64,000 nt of DNA, taken from positions 16,919-80,918 of the forward strand of contig CAJNOL010000643.1 of the NCBI GenBank assembly GCA_905250125.1. Direction: 5' to 3'. The position numbers were made by a program, and so were the translations under genes. Positions 23,010 to 34,383 of the stretch are shown here, in pieces. Source of the stretch: Rotaria sordida (lineage: Eukaryota > Rotifera > Eurotatoria > Philodinida > Philodinidae). Positions within the stretch are counted from its first letter, which is position 1, and each line of letters begins with the position of its first letter. The notes below the pieces were generated by a model. The model was not told the origin of the DNA, did not search any database, and saw only the letters and a program-made list of their open reading frames with translations.

Positions 23010-23475
23010 ATGAACTCGGAATCAGCACCACCACCACCTTATGGTAAACTAAATTATATTATTTGTTTATTATTTAATGATTTTATTTTATTGAATAGGG
23101 TTTGAAAAACCAGTTAATTATCAACAAGCACCACCACCACCACCACAACCAATGCCAATAGCACAACCGGTATATGTTGGAACCCCAATTGTTATTGTAG
23201 GTGACTATCCAATGCAATGTATGTGTCCTCGATGTGGAAGACAGATTGTTACACGAATAGAAAAGAAATCTGGCCTTCTCGTCTGGATTATTTGTGGTGT
23301 TCTTTTCCTTTTGGGTTTATGGATTTGTTGTTTTATACCATTTTGTATTGATAGTTGTAGAGTTAGTATTATTTCTATTTAATTTATTTAGTTGTTTATT
23401 TTATGAATTATATAGGATACAGAACATTATTGTCCAAGTTGTGGCGCAATGCTTGGTATTAACAAAAGAATATAA
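23010..23475 (+). CDS. LITAF-like protein 2 (118 aa)
   Basis: Three exons (23010-23043, 23099-23361, 23416-23475) join in phase to 118 codons plus TAA. Order: PPPY at residues 8-11, a Pro-rich linker, C54-PR-C57 (with C52), hydrophobic segment about 68-90 (LLVWIICGVLFLLGLWICCFIPFC), then H103-Y-C105-PS-C108. This is a complete LITAF domain, which sits peripherally on endosomal/lysosomal membranes and needs zinc. The first exon carries only the PPxY head and the last exon only the second Cys pair. The same exon layout is found in the neighbour 447 bp downstream, so the two are tandem duplicates. AATAAA at 23537 is a likely poly(A) signal. Confidence 0.92.
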
Positions 23476-23536
23476 CAAGATCTGATAAATATTGAACAAT
23501 GATAAAATTCTAATTTCTATTACTTTTTTCGTATTC

Positions 23537-23542
23537 AATAAA
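23537..23542 (+). terminator. Poly(A) signal of LITAF-like gene 2
   Basis: AATAAA 61 nt after the stop codon, in the sequence ttcaataaagg. Confidence 0.6.
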
Positions 23543-23921
23543 GGTTACATATACATTTTAAATCTTTCAAAAAAAAAGTTCAACTATTTGTATATAATTC
23601 ATTTATTATTGAGTCAAAAAAACGACAGAATATAAAAAAACCCAGGCTTATTTTTTTTGTTTTCTTGCTATCGCGTTAATGATGTTACATTATTCCTCGT
23701 TGAGTTTGCTGATGCCTTAGCTAGGAAGAAAAATTAAATATATAGGAACATCTAAAAAGGAAAATGAGTTCTGTCAGTTTTTTTTCCTTTAGTCTAATCA
23801 GGACGCGCGAGTGACGTTAGAAAAAAAAAGTGAGTAGAATAGAAAAAAAAAACGAACGAGTTTCTAGAGATTTCCTATCCAGAAAGTCTTCACTAGAGAG
23901 TCAAAGTTAGTAAAAACATAA

Positions 23922-24510
23922 ATGACAAGTGTTTATCCAATGGAAGTAAAATCAATTCCTCCTCCTACCTATGGTAATACAATTAGTCATTAAAAATATA
24001 TAGAATTATTTTCTTAATTTATAGAACAAGCAACTTATGGTTCACAAATTCCATCGATACCAACTACATATAGTATATATTCAGCATCCGCTACAGGTTT
24101 TCTACAACCATCAGCACCTATTGGTATGTATCCAACATCTGTTATGGGTTTACCACCACAAGCACCACCTATTGGTACTAGTATGCTCATAGCAACACAA
24201 TCACTAATGTTTGGTGATATGCCTGTACAATGTACTTGTCCTCATTGTTATCAAATCATTGTTACACGTGTAGAAAAAAGAGAAGGTTTACTACCATGGT
24301 TAATTTGTGGTGGAATTCTTTTAATGGGTGGTTGGTTAGGTTGTTGTCTTATTCCATTTTGTATTGATAGTCTCAAAGTATGTTAATTGAAAATTTAATA
24401 AAAATAAAAGAAAAAAACTTTTTTTTTATTTTATTTTCTTCGTTCTATAGGATACTGAACATTATTGTCCACATTGCGCAGCTTTACTTGGTTCACAACG
24501 AAGACTTTAG
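23922..24510 (+). CDS. LITAF-like protein 3 (154 aa)
   Basis: Three exons (23922-23973, 24025-24377, 24451-24510) join in phase to 154 codons plus TAG. Residues 14-17 are PPTY (PPxY) and 46-49 are PSAP, the same NEDD4- and TSG101-binding motifs known from vertebrate LITAF. Zinc-site candidates are C87-T-C89-PH-C92 and H139-Y-C141-PH-C144. Between them is a Gly/Leu/Ile-rich hydrophobic segment (about 103-126). Intron positions equal those of the upstream copy. The N-terminal region is about 35 residues longer, with the added segment supplying PSAP, so the tandem copies have diverged mainly in their adaptor-binding heads. Confidence 0.92.
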
Positions 24511-24714
24511 TTTATTTTATGATAGTATAATCGAAATCTTCAGATCAATTTTACAATTATCCTTATGAATTATATTATGTGAAATAACTGACAAAATATT
24601 TTTTTTTATTTTTAGTTTCTTTAATCATCATTGAAATACACATCTCATATCTAATCATATTGAAATTAAGAAAAAGAACATACATAAAAAAGAAAAACAA
24701 TACACAGACTATAA

Positions 24715-26060
24715 TTACATAGGGATATGATTATTTAATATAGCTCGTTTTTTCATATGTTCATTTTGAATAAATTTCATTTTTTCCGTAATTATAGATA
24801 ATTGTTGTTTAACAAGAATAAGATCATTTACTTGATTATGTACATAAAGACATTTATTATCATAAATTAAAAGCCAATGAATTAAAATAGTTTCATCCTG
24901 GGTAGATAAACGAGATTTTTTTTCATTATCTAATATTGTATCAAATAAACACCATCCATTAATACATGGTTGAGTATTTAAATATCCCATATTTGAAATA
25001 TTTTTTGTTAATAAATTTGTAAAATCTGATCGATAATATTCATGTAAAATTTTTAATGAAATTTTTTTTGAATTAAATAATTGTACAAAAAATAATGAAT
25101 GATGACATAAAAGTAAATGATAAAGTGAAATAAATTTATCATCAATATCTTTATAATAATATTTATATTTTTTTATATAACGTGTACCATATTCAACTAT
25201 TTTCATATAATTATTTATTAAATTTATTGATTGAGATTTAAAATATGGCATTAAAATATTTAATGTTGAACTAAATGGTTTACGAAGATCATTTAAATTA
25301 AGAAGAATATCGGATGATGTGATTATATATGGATAAATACAACGATCTAATTGAAGATAACCACCGATTGATGAGAGATCAAACTTAAGAAAAAAAAAAA
25401 AATATGAATAAACTTTTAATAAAAAAAATAGATATTTCTCTACCTTCTCATCTTCAAAGCAAAGTTTGCGCTTGACAGTTTGAATTGAAGGGAAAAGTGT
25501 TGAACGAAGATAATTATATCTAAAAATATCATAAGATATTTTTAATAAAAATAATTAATTATTTTTATACTTTGTTGTTGCTTCCGAATTAAGTATATCA
25601 ATTTCTTGTATTGTTCCATATTTAACATCTATTTTAAAACTAGCAAAATGTTTTCGTTCTTCATTTTCTGTTGATGAAATTTTAGTGTTTTTTAAAAAAT
25701 TAATTAATTGAACAAATTGATCGATTATTGAACATAAAATAAGTTTTGATGATGATGAGAAATCTTTATTTGGATATAAAGTTTTATATAATATTCTTTC
25801 ATTCATTGTCATTGGTGATAAGGGTAATTTTTTTGATGAATTCCATGTTGAACAATGAGTGTCTAATTCATGAACAACAAGTTCAAAAGCAATATAAGGA
25901 TAATAAATACCAGATTTAAGTCTATTTATAAAGATAAATATATATTTGAAAGAAAAATAGAATGAACAAACCGATAGAGAATAGGAATTTGTTTATTATT
26001 AATTGTATAAAAACTATAATGATTTCGAAGTGTTGGAAGATCAAACGGTTGTGAAGTCAT
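24715..26060 (-). CDS. Unknown protein, 394 aa
   Basis: Four exons (26060-25972, 25921-25571, 25519-25444, 25383-24715) join in phase to 394 codons plus stop. The start is MTSQPFDLPTLRNHYSFY. I do not recognise the family. The sequence is helix-rich with many Tyr, Asn, Lys and Ile residues. There is an early GIYYPYIAFELVVHELD block (about 33-49). The C-terminal half has YIKKYKYYYKDIDDKFISLYHLLL, then a Cys/Trp patch (QPCINGWCLFDTILDN), then a probable coiled-coil ending. There is no signal peptide, no convincing membrane segment and no catalytic motif. Its 3' end is 204 bp from the convergent LITAF-like gene 3. Confidence 0.85.
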
Positions 26061-27777
26061 TATTGATTCTTAACACTTTCGATCGATTATTTTTCTATTT
26101 GAATTCTATATAAAAACAGAATAGAGAAGAATTATACGCGTATATAAATGAACAAGAAAGAATTCTAATTTCTTATCTTTTTTTTTAATTAAATATCACA
26201 AAATAAACTAAAATTAACTTGTTTTTAATTTAAAACAAAAAATAAAACCAAAGGTATTAGTAAAAATTTCTAAAGACATGAAAAAAAGTGACCTCTTTGG
26301 AAATATTTCTTAATTCGATACATGAATATAACCAATTAATACATTTATTTAGTCTTCAAAAACAAAACTTGGTTCATCTACATATTTCTTCATTAAAAAA
26401 CATCCTTTGTTAAAACGATTGATTGTCAATGATTAGTTATCATTTAGACAATGCCCATCAAGCATAACTTGCATATATGAGGCGATTGGAAGCCATTTGT
26501 ACAATTGAGAAAAAAATAATGGCTAAGCTTATATCTTGTAGAATTCTCAACCAAATTCAATAATTTTATTAGAAAATATTCTTCGCAAGTGTGGCTAGTT
26601 TTGCTGCTAAAATCAGCCATTTAGCTATTATTTCTGAATAGAGAGCATGAAAATGACGTCGTTTTTCCAATGAAATTTCATATGGTTATGTTCAGTGTCA
26701 ATATATGAATTTGATTTTTTTTCTGTTAAGAATACTTTTAAAAATTTATTCTAACGTATTAGTATCTTCGTAAGATTCGCTAGAAAATGCACTATTTGAT
26801 TTAGCCAAGTGGCGTTTATTTTATTTGTATCTGCTCGAAGTATTGGTCGCCTAAGATTTGGTCAAAAATGTCCCGTCACGCTGTAAACTGTTTTTTTCCC
26901 TAATGAAAACTTCAACGAAGTCCCACTCAATTATAGTCAAAATGTAACCCCAAGAAAAAGAAATAAGTTGCAATTTAAACAAAGTCTAGTATTTTTTATT
27001 GGAAAAAAAAATTAAAAAACTCGGTCCTCGAACAGGAGTTTTTCTCGCTAAATGTCCCGTCATGCTTGATTTTTGTTTTTTTATGTATCTCGAGTTCTAT
27101 TGCAGCATAATCAGTATAATTTTCAGCAAAAATACAGCGCTAGGTATAGAAGAGACACACCAAATTTCGGCTCTCAGTTGTTTGTTGTTTCGGAGAAAAT
27201 TACAAAATGCTGATCAAATGTCCCGTCACGCCTTTTTGACAGTAAAAGTGATGTTTTTCGATCAAAATAGAAAGAAATTTAGATGTGTCTTGTATGAATC
27301 GAAAGCTCTTTGAAAGAGTAATCTTACTAGACGTATTAAAACTCTTTCAAGTGAAAAGGGCGAGTTTACTTAGGTAAAAATAGAAGCATCTAATTTGGCC
27401 TGTAGAATTCTACTCTTATGTAAAGCCTTTTTCGAAAGAGTGAACTTCCAAAATTCAAAGCTTTGTTATGAAAGTCATTTAAAATTTAATTTCCTCATTA
27501 GCTCTGAATAGCTTATGATTTCGCTTAGGTTTATCCTCGATCAACTTCTCAAAAAGGGTCGTTTGATATCTCCTTATAGTACATACACGATGACTAGATG
27601 AATATCAAAAATGATCTTAAAAACACCAATTTTTTGAAATTTCAGTTATCCTTGATAGTGGTAGTAAGACAAATGCCAGTCTCATTTATTTCTTGAATAG
27701 TACTATCTACCCCAATACATAGAATCATTCCAGTGAAAAATGAAATTTTCAAAAGAAGTTGAAGTCGAATTGTATAA
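26061..27777. other. Intergenic with thrice-repeated TGTCCCGTCACGC word
   Basis: The word AAATGTCCCGTCA(C/T)GC occurs near 26867, 27050 and 27216, about 170-180 bp apart. The sequence between the copies is only vaguely alike. The ORF at 26999-27313 overlaps two of these words and has no coding character. The local base composition is slightly GC-richer, suggesting an old repeat or transposon. Confidence 0.5.
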
Positions 27778-28291
27778 ATGGGTTTGCAATCGTCTCATAT
27801 ATGTACCAATTGCAGTCAGGTATATTATATTAACAATGAATTGTTTACCAAGTATGATTATAGAGTTATTTCATATAATCATTTATTTCTTTTCTTTCTT
27901 TTCACCGGAGACATTGTCCATCTACTTGATTTACCTGATGAGTTAATTTTAGCTATTATGAATCAAGTCAAACCTCATGTGTTGTTACTTTGTTCTATTA
28001 TTTCTATTGATCACAATCGTTTGGAACAACTTGCACTGGATAAATGTCAATCAATAGATTTAGCTTTTGATTATTTTCAATCACCACATAAATCACTTTT
28101 TCAAAGATTTTATTCACATGTTCTGCCTCGTATCTTCAATAATATTCAATCATAAACACTACATATTGAACATCTTCATAATATTCTCACTTTTATTGAA
28201 AACAATTGTGATAGAATTTTTCCAAATTTGACACATTTGAGAATAATGCCGTGTGAACGAAATCCAAAAATAGGAACGCCATATACACTAG
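27778..28291 (+). pseudogene. Broken F-box protein gene
   Basis: From the ATG at 27778 a frame runs through MGLQSSHICTNCSQ to an F-box-like start (VHLLDLPDELILAIMNQVKP, with LPDEL as core). It continues as RLEQLALDKCQSIDLAFDYF and SLFQRFYSHVLPRI up to a TAA at 28153-28155. The same frame then continues coherently (LHIEHLHNILTFIENNCDRI, NLTHLRIM) to a donor at 28292 (G|GTAAAT). A single stop in an otherwise conserved frame marks a recent pseudogene or a stop polymorphism. F-box proteins are SCF ubiquitin-ligase substrate adaptors. The LRR-like remainder expected after the donor was not found. The first 45 residues may include an unrecognised intron. Confidence 0.6.
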
Positions 28292-28599
28292 GTAAATTAT
28301 TATTATTAAATATATTTTTTAATAGTGTTTAAGTACTACTTATGCTGATTTTCTGCCTAAGAAATATTTGAGATTTTATAAATTAAGTATTTGAAAACGT
28401 CTTGTCTGTATTTTGTGCCATAGAGAACTTTATAGGTTACTTTTGTGCAAAGAATTGTTACACAATTCAACCAAACAAATGCAACACCTATCATATTTTG
28501 AATGCCAACATTTTTCCTACAACAATAATAGTTGAAAAAATACAGAAAAATCTTTTTGATTGAATATTATCAAAAAAGCAAAAGACTGCTGAAAAATAT

Positions 28600-28850
28600 T
28601 ATAGTTTCTCAGGCCGAGTAATCCCGGTTCCGAATCCCGTCGGATTCTGTCGGAAATCTGGCTTAATCCGATAAATTACGACGAGAATCCGACAACTTCC
28701 GACACGGATCCTGTCGGAATCCTTGGTAGCAGAATTCAGTCGGATGTCAGATCCGATGATTTCCGACAACCGGATCCGACAGTCGGAAGATGTCAGAAAG
28801 TGCAGAATCCGACGGGATCCTATAGGAATTCTATAGCTAAACCTAATAGT
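28600..28850. repeat. TCCGAC/GTCGGA-rich degenerate repeat, left block
   Basis: Words tccgac, gtcgga and ggatcc recur about every 15-25 bp (for example attctgtcggaaatc, gagaatccgacaac, cggatcctgtcgg, cggatgtcagatccgatg). This block is GC-richer than its surroundings. A related block is at 29490-29625. Confidence 0.7.
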
Positions 28851-28852
28851 AA

Positions 28853-29098
28853 TAGAGGTGCAACAAATCCTGTTTATCTGCATAAAGATTGTAAATTTTT
28901 GGTATGAAACTCTCCCAAATCTAACTATATCTTCGTGTCAATAATAACCAGTTTTATTTGCTCTATCTGATATTGATATTTATTTATCAGTATCAGATAG
29001 AGTGAATAAAACTGGCTATAAATGACACGAAGATTTGGGAAAGTTTCATACCGAAAATTTACAATCTTTATGCAGATAAACAGGATTTGTTGCACCAC
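28853..29098. repeat. 246-bp hairpin (inverted repeat)
   Basis: The left arm from about 28853 (gaggtgcaacaaatcctg) pairs with the right arm ending at about 29098 (caggatttgttgcaccac). Pairing continues with few interruptions to a small loop near 28977-28984, flanked by ctctatctgatattgat and atcagtatcagatagag. Transcription would give a long stem. It may be a MITE or foldback core. No ORF is present. Confidence 0.85.
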
Positions 29099-29489
29099 TA
29101 TCTAAAATGAAAAAAAAAATTATTTAATTAAATAAAATACTTACTGTTCAATTTTCATGTTCAAATGAATCTAAAATAAGGAAGAAAAATTATTTAATTA
29201 AATCAGATACTTACCATTCCATTTCGATGTGCAAATTGATCTAAAATAAAGAAAAAAAGAATTTAATTATTTAAGATATATTTGCTCCGTATAGCTCTGA
29301 GTAACAAAAACAATAATAATGAACAACTTTATAAGAACTTACTTTAAAAAGTCGATTTAATAATACGTAAAAATAGACGTATTATTTTGCATTGAGTATG
29401 ATACTCCCATTTGATTTTTCTAGTTCAAAATATATTTCAGATACATTCTGCAAATTAGAATAGACAAAAACAGATGTTTTCATGTCATT

Positions 29490-29625
29490 GGATCCAACGA
29501 TTTCCGACTATCGAATGTCATCGGTTTTCATCGGATCCGACAGTTGGCATCCGACTGGATCCGGTTGTCGAACGATATCGGATTATTCAGGGATCCGTCA
29601 GGATCCTGCTGGGTAGTTTCGCTCT
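29490..29625. repeat. TCCGAC-rich degenerate repeat, right block
   Basis: Repeated ccgac/gtcgg and ggatcc words (atttccgactatcg, catcggatccgacag, catccgactggatccgg, agggatccgtcaggatcc) match the block at 28600-28850. The two blocks bracket the 246-bp hairpin. Confidence 0.6.
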
Positions 29626-29807
29626 GCGTTCTTTACAATGTTCACAGAAAAGTTTTATGAAGTATGTTTCGGATTAAATCATCGCACACACACAAAAATT
29701 AGATCTTTTAATTTCTTATTAATAATAAAATTTGAATAAATTTTTTTTCCACTAAAAGATATCAAATGGAGTCGAGATTTTTTTTACGATCAATGAACCC
29801 GCGTAAC

Positions 29808-29965
29808 ACATGTCGGTGATATTCATAGATATAAACGACATCCAGAAGAATTAATTCAAGCATTATCCCATGTCGATAAGACATGCTACTGACACATGTG
29901 TCGACACAACGACATGCTATACGTACATGTAATGACATGTATCGACACATGTATTGGTAGCGTGT
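29808..29965. repeat. ACATGT/GTCGACA-rich patch
   Basis: Palindromic words (acacatgtcgg, gacacatgtgtcgacac, gacatgtatcgacacatg) recur. The minus-strand ORF across it (29762-29995) is rich in Arg, Tyr, Cys and Met because of these words and is not considered a gene. Confidence 0.5.
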
Positions 29966-29995
29966 CTTGGATAGATAAGAATATAATATATACAA

Positions 29996-32168
29996 AATTA
30001 AAGTGGAAGAAAAAAAAATCGGTCGTTCTATTGGATGTTTCTCGCTTGATATTTTGAGTTTCTTGCTGAAACTATCGCGAGAAGAGAGAAAAGAAATGTG
30101 CGCTATATAAATACTTCATTTTTTCTTAAAAAATTTCGTTTTAACTTTGACGCATAGGATTTATTCAACAATTAATATGAAATGAATAAGATTTTTTTCT
30201 TTCCTTGTTTTTAGATAATACAAAGGGCAATTTTATCATCTTCGAATATCATTTCAATTCAACAGTGACAAAAAAATTCATTTTTTATTTTTTTTTATAT
30301 TTTATATTTTATATTTTATTTTTTACTGTTCCTTTTATGTTTATATTTTATTTCTTTTCATTTCTTACTGTACAAAAGTTTTCTATTATTTTTTTTTAAT
30401 CTATATTTTTATGAAATAAAACTTGACTTTCCTCATAAAAATGAATTCCAGTTTCATAACAAGGCACAGAGACAAAGAGAGCGAGAATCAGTCATCACTT
30501 GTTCTCATTGGTCCACTACTAGTGATAGCAAAATGAACTAATTGAATTGTTAGAAAAATGACACAAACACGTCTGTGACATGATGGTCGTACAAACCTGT
30601 TCTACAAGGAGATCCTTTTTACCTTTTTGCATTCTCTTCATTTAGTTTAATTGATTCTGGACGATTGAAAGTGAAAGAAAATTTTATTTTTGTTTAAAAG
30701 ACGATGAAAGTATTATATCAGATTTTTTTTAAAGATCTAGTTGGTGAACTTCCACAATAATGTTTGTTCATTTTCAAAGTGCTATTACAATTGTAGGCAT
30801 ACAGTACGATTACGTTATTTTTCATAGGCTCGTTTGCTTTGCTCTATTTCTGAAAAACCTTATGTGCTTCTTGTTTCTATATATTTGGATAAAGCGTGAA
30901 CCATTCCACCGGTCTATATAGGTTTTATTATACTTTATTCATGTCTCTTCGAAAAACTTGATCAACTCTAAGCGGCATTGAATCAAAACTTTTGCACACA
31001 GCTTTTTCAATTAAATCGAAGTTATTAATGGTGAAAATTGAATTAGACGGTAGACAGCTATCCAACCTAATTGTACAAGAAGAAGCATTCCATAGAACTG
31101 ATTCGCAGTCGAGTAGAAAATTGGAGTTTAATGCTAAGATATGATCGATTTCTGTATCCATGAAAAACGAATTTATATTACTTTGCTAAAAATAACCTTT
31201 ACGGCTGGACTTAAATCTGTCAAAAATTGTATGAATCCACACTCTATATTCAGGTTTATGTCACGGATAAAAGCTACATGTTTAAACAATTAGAACCGAT
31301 TTGAACAGCAGGTGAAAACCATGTATACAAAAGATTCTTAAAAAGTTTAGCAATAAACCAGCGAAGCTTTGCAATTACAAAAAGAATAATCCCATTAAAA
31401 AATAAAACTCCGTCCTAGACTAGCATAAATAAAAATAATCTTTATAGTAGTACCACCAACATCACGAAGAAAAATTTATGCTAACTTAAGAATGATGTGT
31501 ACATGTACGACAGGGAGAGATGTTCAAAAATATGTATTGAACAGGTTGAAAAACCCCGTAATACACTAGGACAAATAAAAACAATCTTTGTATTAGTACC
31601 ACCAACAACACCATCAGGGAATATTATATGAAGTCAAATCAAGCAATACATTAACAGGCAAAATTTTCTGCGAACGTTTTATCACGTTCAAAAGAAATTA
31701 TGTTCTGATAGAATATTCACTAGAAACACAACTCCCATAATCCTGTAATTTTTTTTTTGCTAGTAATGCTAACAACAATTGTTCGAAAATGTTGTTTTTT
31801 TTTCATTGTTACTATATGTATATATGTTTAATCACTCGTGTTTTTATGTTCTTCGTTCATAATAAAAATGCATGTAATTAACCCAGAATACTCATTATCA
31901 TTTGATTGAAAAAAATTTAAGCGAAAAATATAATTCAAATATATCATCACTAAGGCGACCATTTCCAAATATATTTATTCTGTACTCCTCTTTAATGATG
32001 TTCTGCGAATATTACGATATCTATTGCTTAAAGAATCATCCAATAGAATCATTATTTTCGTCGAGCTGAATGATCGAGTTGGGCTAGCTTCCACGACATA
32101 CAAAAAATAACATTTACTAGAAGTCTATAGAATAATATTAGTTAGTATTATTGACTCTTAGTGTGCAT
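29996..32168. other. Intergenic with simple and dispersed repeats
   Basis: T-rich DNA with a ttttata-type tandem run lies at 30289-30325. Two diverged direct copies of a segment like acaaataaaaacaatcttt-tagtaccaccaacaacacc begin near 31427 and 31571. The minus-strand ORF at 30928-31161 has no supporting neighbours. No gene is supported. Confidence 0.5.
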
Positions 32169-32614
32169 ATGCATTTAAATTTATCTTCTATGGCAAGTAA
32201 AAAATTATGTGATAATATAGTTTTTTCAATTATTCGTCGATATGTTTCTACAACTCAACAAACAGCTACAACACGAGCAACAGCTCGATCATTTCTTCTT
32301 CGTTTTATTGAAGATCGTCGTAGAAAAAGTCGACAAGATGATATTCGACTTGAACCATACATATCAAAAGGTGTTTATACAGAATCTGGTGCAATTCGAC
32401 CAGTAAGTCAACAAAAAATAAAAATAAAAATTTATATTTTTTTTCTTTTTTTATTGTTATTTAGATGCCTAAACGATATCCTCTTGGTATAATGAAAGTT
32501 CTAGGTATTGCAATTCCATTTCTTTATCTTGGTTCACTTGTAAGCAAATATGCAGCATTGGGTCTTGAAAAAATGGATTTATTTGTATATAGTGATGATG
32601 ATGATGATGATTAA
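32169..32614 (+). CDS. SMDT1: EMRE, essential MCU regulator, mitochondrial (127 aa)
   Basis: Two exons, 32169-32402 and 32465-32614, join in phase. EMRE is the single-pass inner-membrane subunit that holds the MCU calcium channel open and links it to the MICU1/2 gatekeepers. Evidence: a basic, Ser/Thr-rich presequence-like N-terminus (IIRRYVSTTQQ); SGAIRPMPKRYPLGIMKVL; a single helix IAIPFLYLGSLVSKYAALGL carrying the small-residue G-x3-S packing motif; then LEKMDLFVYSDDDDDD, the Asp-rich C-terminal tail that contacts MICU1. The length (about 107 in vertebrates) and the end of the protein fit very well. The first ATG is used here; an in-frame ATG at 32190 would give 120 residues starting MASKKL and is equally possible. 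Confidence 0.93.
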
Positions 32615-34383
32615 ACAAACAGAATTAAAATTAAATTAGAGAATTTAATTGACAATATTTTCTTTTGTATTCGTTTGATCAATCAAGTTTTTCTATGTAT
32701 GTTTTTGTGTTAATATTTTTTCTCTCATTGAATAAGAAATAAGTATATGTTGTACTTTGGGGTTTATTAAATTAATATTTATATAGATTTTATTTTTCCT
32801 GTATGTGACAATCGACCCTAGTATTTATATTTCATTGCTAATAATCGATCAACAAAAAAAACTTATTTGCACGCGATCTCTTTTTTCAATATGCTTCTAG
32901 TTATTATTAGTATGAATTTATTTCTAAAGACGTAATTATATTTTTAATCGTAGATTTGATATTAGGAAAAGTAACATATTGAATAAATATGACAATTTGA
33001 TACTTAATTTTTTGTCATATGAAATGTGTTCAAAACATAAAATAAAATATTTGTAATAATCATTTAGATAGATAATTAATGAAGATATTGTATTCATTTT
33101 AATATAAAAGAAATTTTTCAGAATTGATTCTTTTGTTTTTAATTTTTAGATAAAATATATTATGGAACATGATTCCATTCGTAATTATGATTAGAAACAA
33201 AACTTAATATAATTTGAATCAATATCAATGATATGAATTAATTTTTTTGAAACCAAAAAAAAACACCAATCATTTGGATTTATTTTTGAATATAACTCAA
33301 TTTCGTTAACATCATTTTATGAATGGATACATCGTCGACTCAACCAATTGTACGATAGACAGATTTGTATATTAGAAAAATGAATCTATTTCAAAATTTT
33401 AGTATCATATCTATGAAATTAAAGTGTAAAATCTGAGAGATCTGCTTTCATTTTGGACGAGAAAACTTCCATTAATGTTTTTTGTATTTGGTATAATATA
33501 TAATTCCGCATGGATATTAGAAAAGATCTAATAATAGATGATGATTATCGAAAAATAATTAGACAAAATGTTCATTCATTTTTCAAATTATCATGCAGAA
33601 ATTCGATAACATTCAATTAGAATCAAAATTTTTGCAGGACTAGTGATGAGCCAACCTTTTAGAGGCTCGTAAACTAAGTTTAGACAGAGAAAATTGATGT
33701 TCTTTAGTGCATACACTATATTACCAATTTTTTTGCATGTAATTAAAGACAAAATTTTTCTGTACAAACTGATATAAGAATCAAGGAAGGAAGGAAGGAA
33801 GAATACCTCTATTTTGTAACATGAGATGTTGCCTAGTAGCTTGATATCTTCCCTACAAATAATATTAGCTGTAGCTCTGAATAGAAGACCAGCCTGACAC
33901 GCAGAGTTCTTGCATTGATTACTTGAGTTACTCATACACAATAACTAACCACAAGAGCAGGTGTATGTCATAACGTAGTCAGTATGCTATAGGACGACTG
34001 CTTATAGATGCATGTCGAACATTGTAGTCATTCGGAAATGGCTGAACTCACTTTGCAAATCTATTTTTGCATAAAAATTGAGAAGGTTATCTAAATTGGC
34101 ATAGGGTCTCTTACCAGAGCACTTACTGTTAACAAATGATTTAGAACTAATTAATCACTTTTGTAACATTAAAGTTTCTCCAAATTTAATTTTTATCGAT
34201 TTCTAAAACGTTGGTTCATCACTCCTAAACTAGAAGTCCTATAAAAATCTAACAAAATCACTCATTACTATATGTATAATGTACTAAGTCATTAGTGAAA
34301 CAAGAATCATTTTATCTCAAAACTGAGAATTTAGAAAATGTAATGATTCTCAAGCTCAAAAAAACTCTTCTTTTTTTTTAGAT
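32615..34383. other. Intergenic, AT-rich
   Basis: No supported gene. The minus-strand ORF at 33591-33941 has mixed composition with no exon context. A short (ggaa)n run is at 33785-33800. The end (ttttttttttag at about 34369-34380) looks like a splice acceptor next to the following start codon. Confidence 0.5.

Noticed and set aside
26999..27313. 104-codon plus-strand ORF
   Set aside because: No ATG at the listed start, spans two copies of the TGTCCCGTCA word, and has no coding-like composition or splice context.
29809..29900. Peptide VTHVGDIHRYKRHPEELIQAL resembling an exon of an EST1/SMG-type helical repeat
   Set aside because: Only about 30 codons, bounded by stops, no partner exons, and located in an ACATGT-rich repeat patch.
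33591..33941. 116-codon minus-strand ORF
   Set aside because: Overlaps a ggaa simple repeat, has no recognisable motif, and has no exon neighbours.
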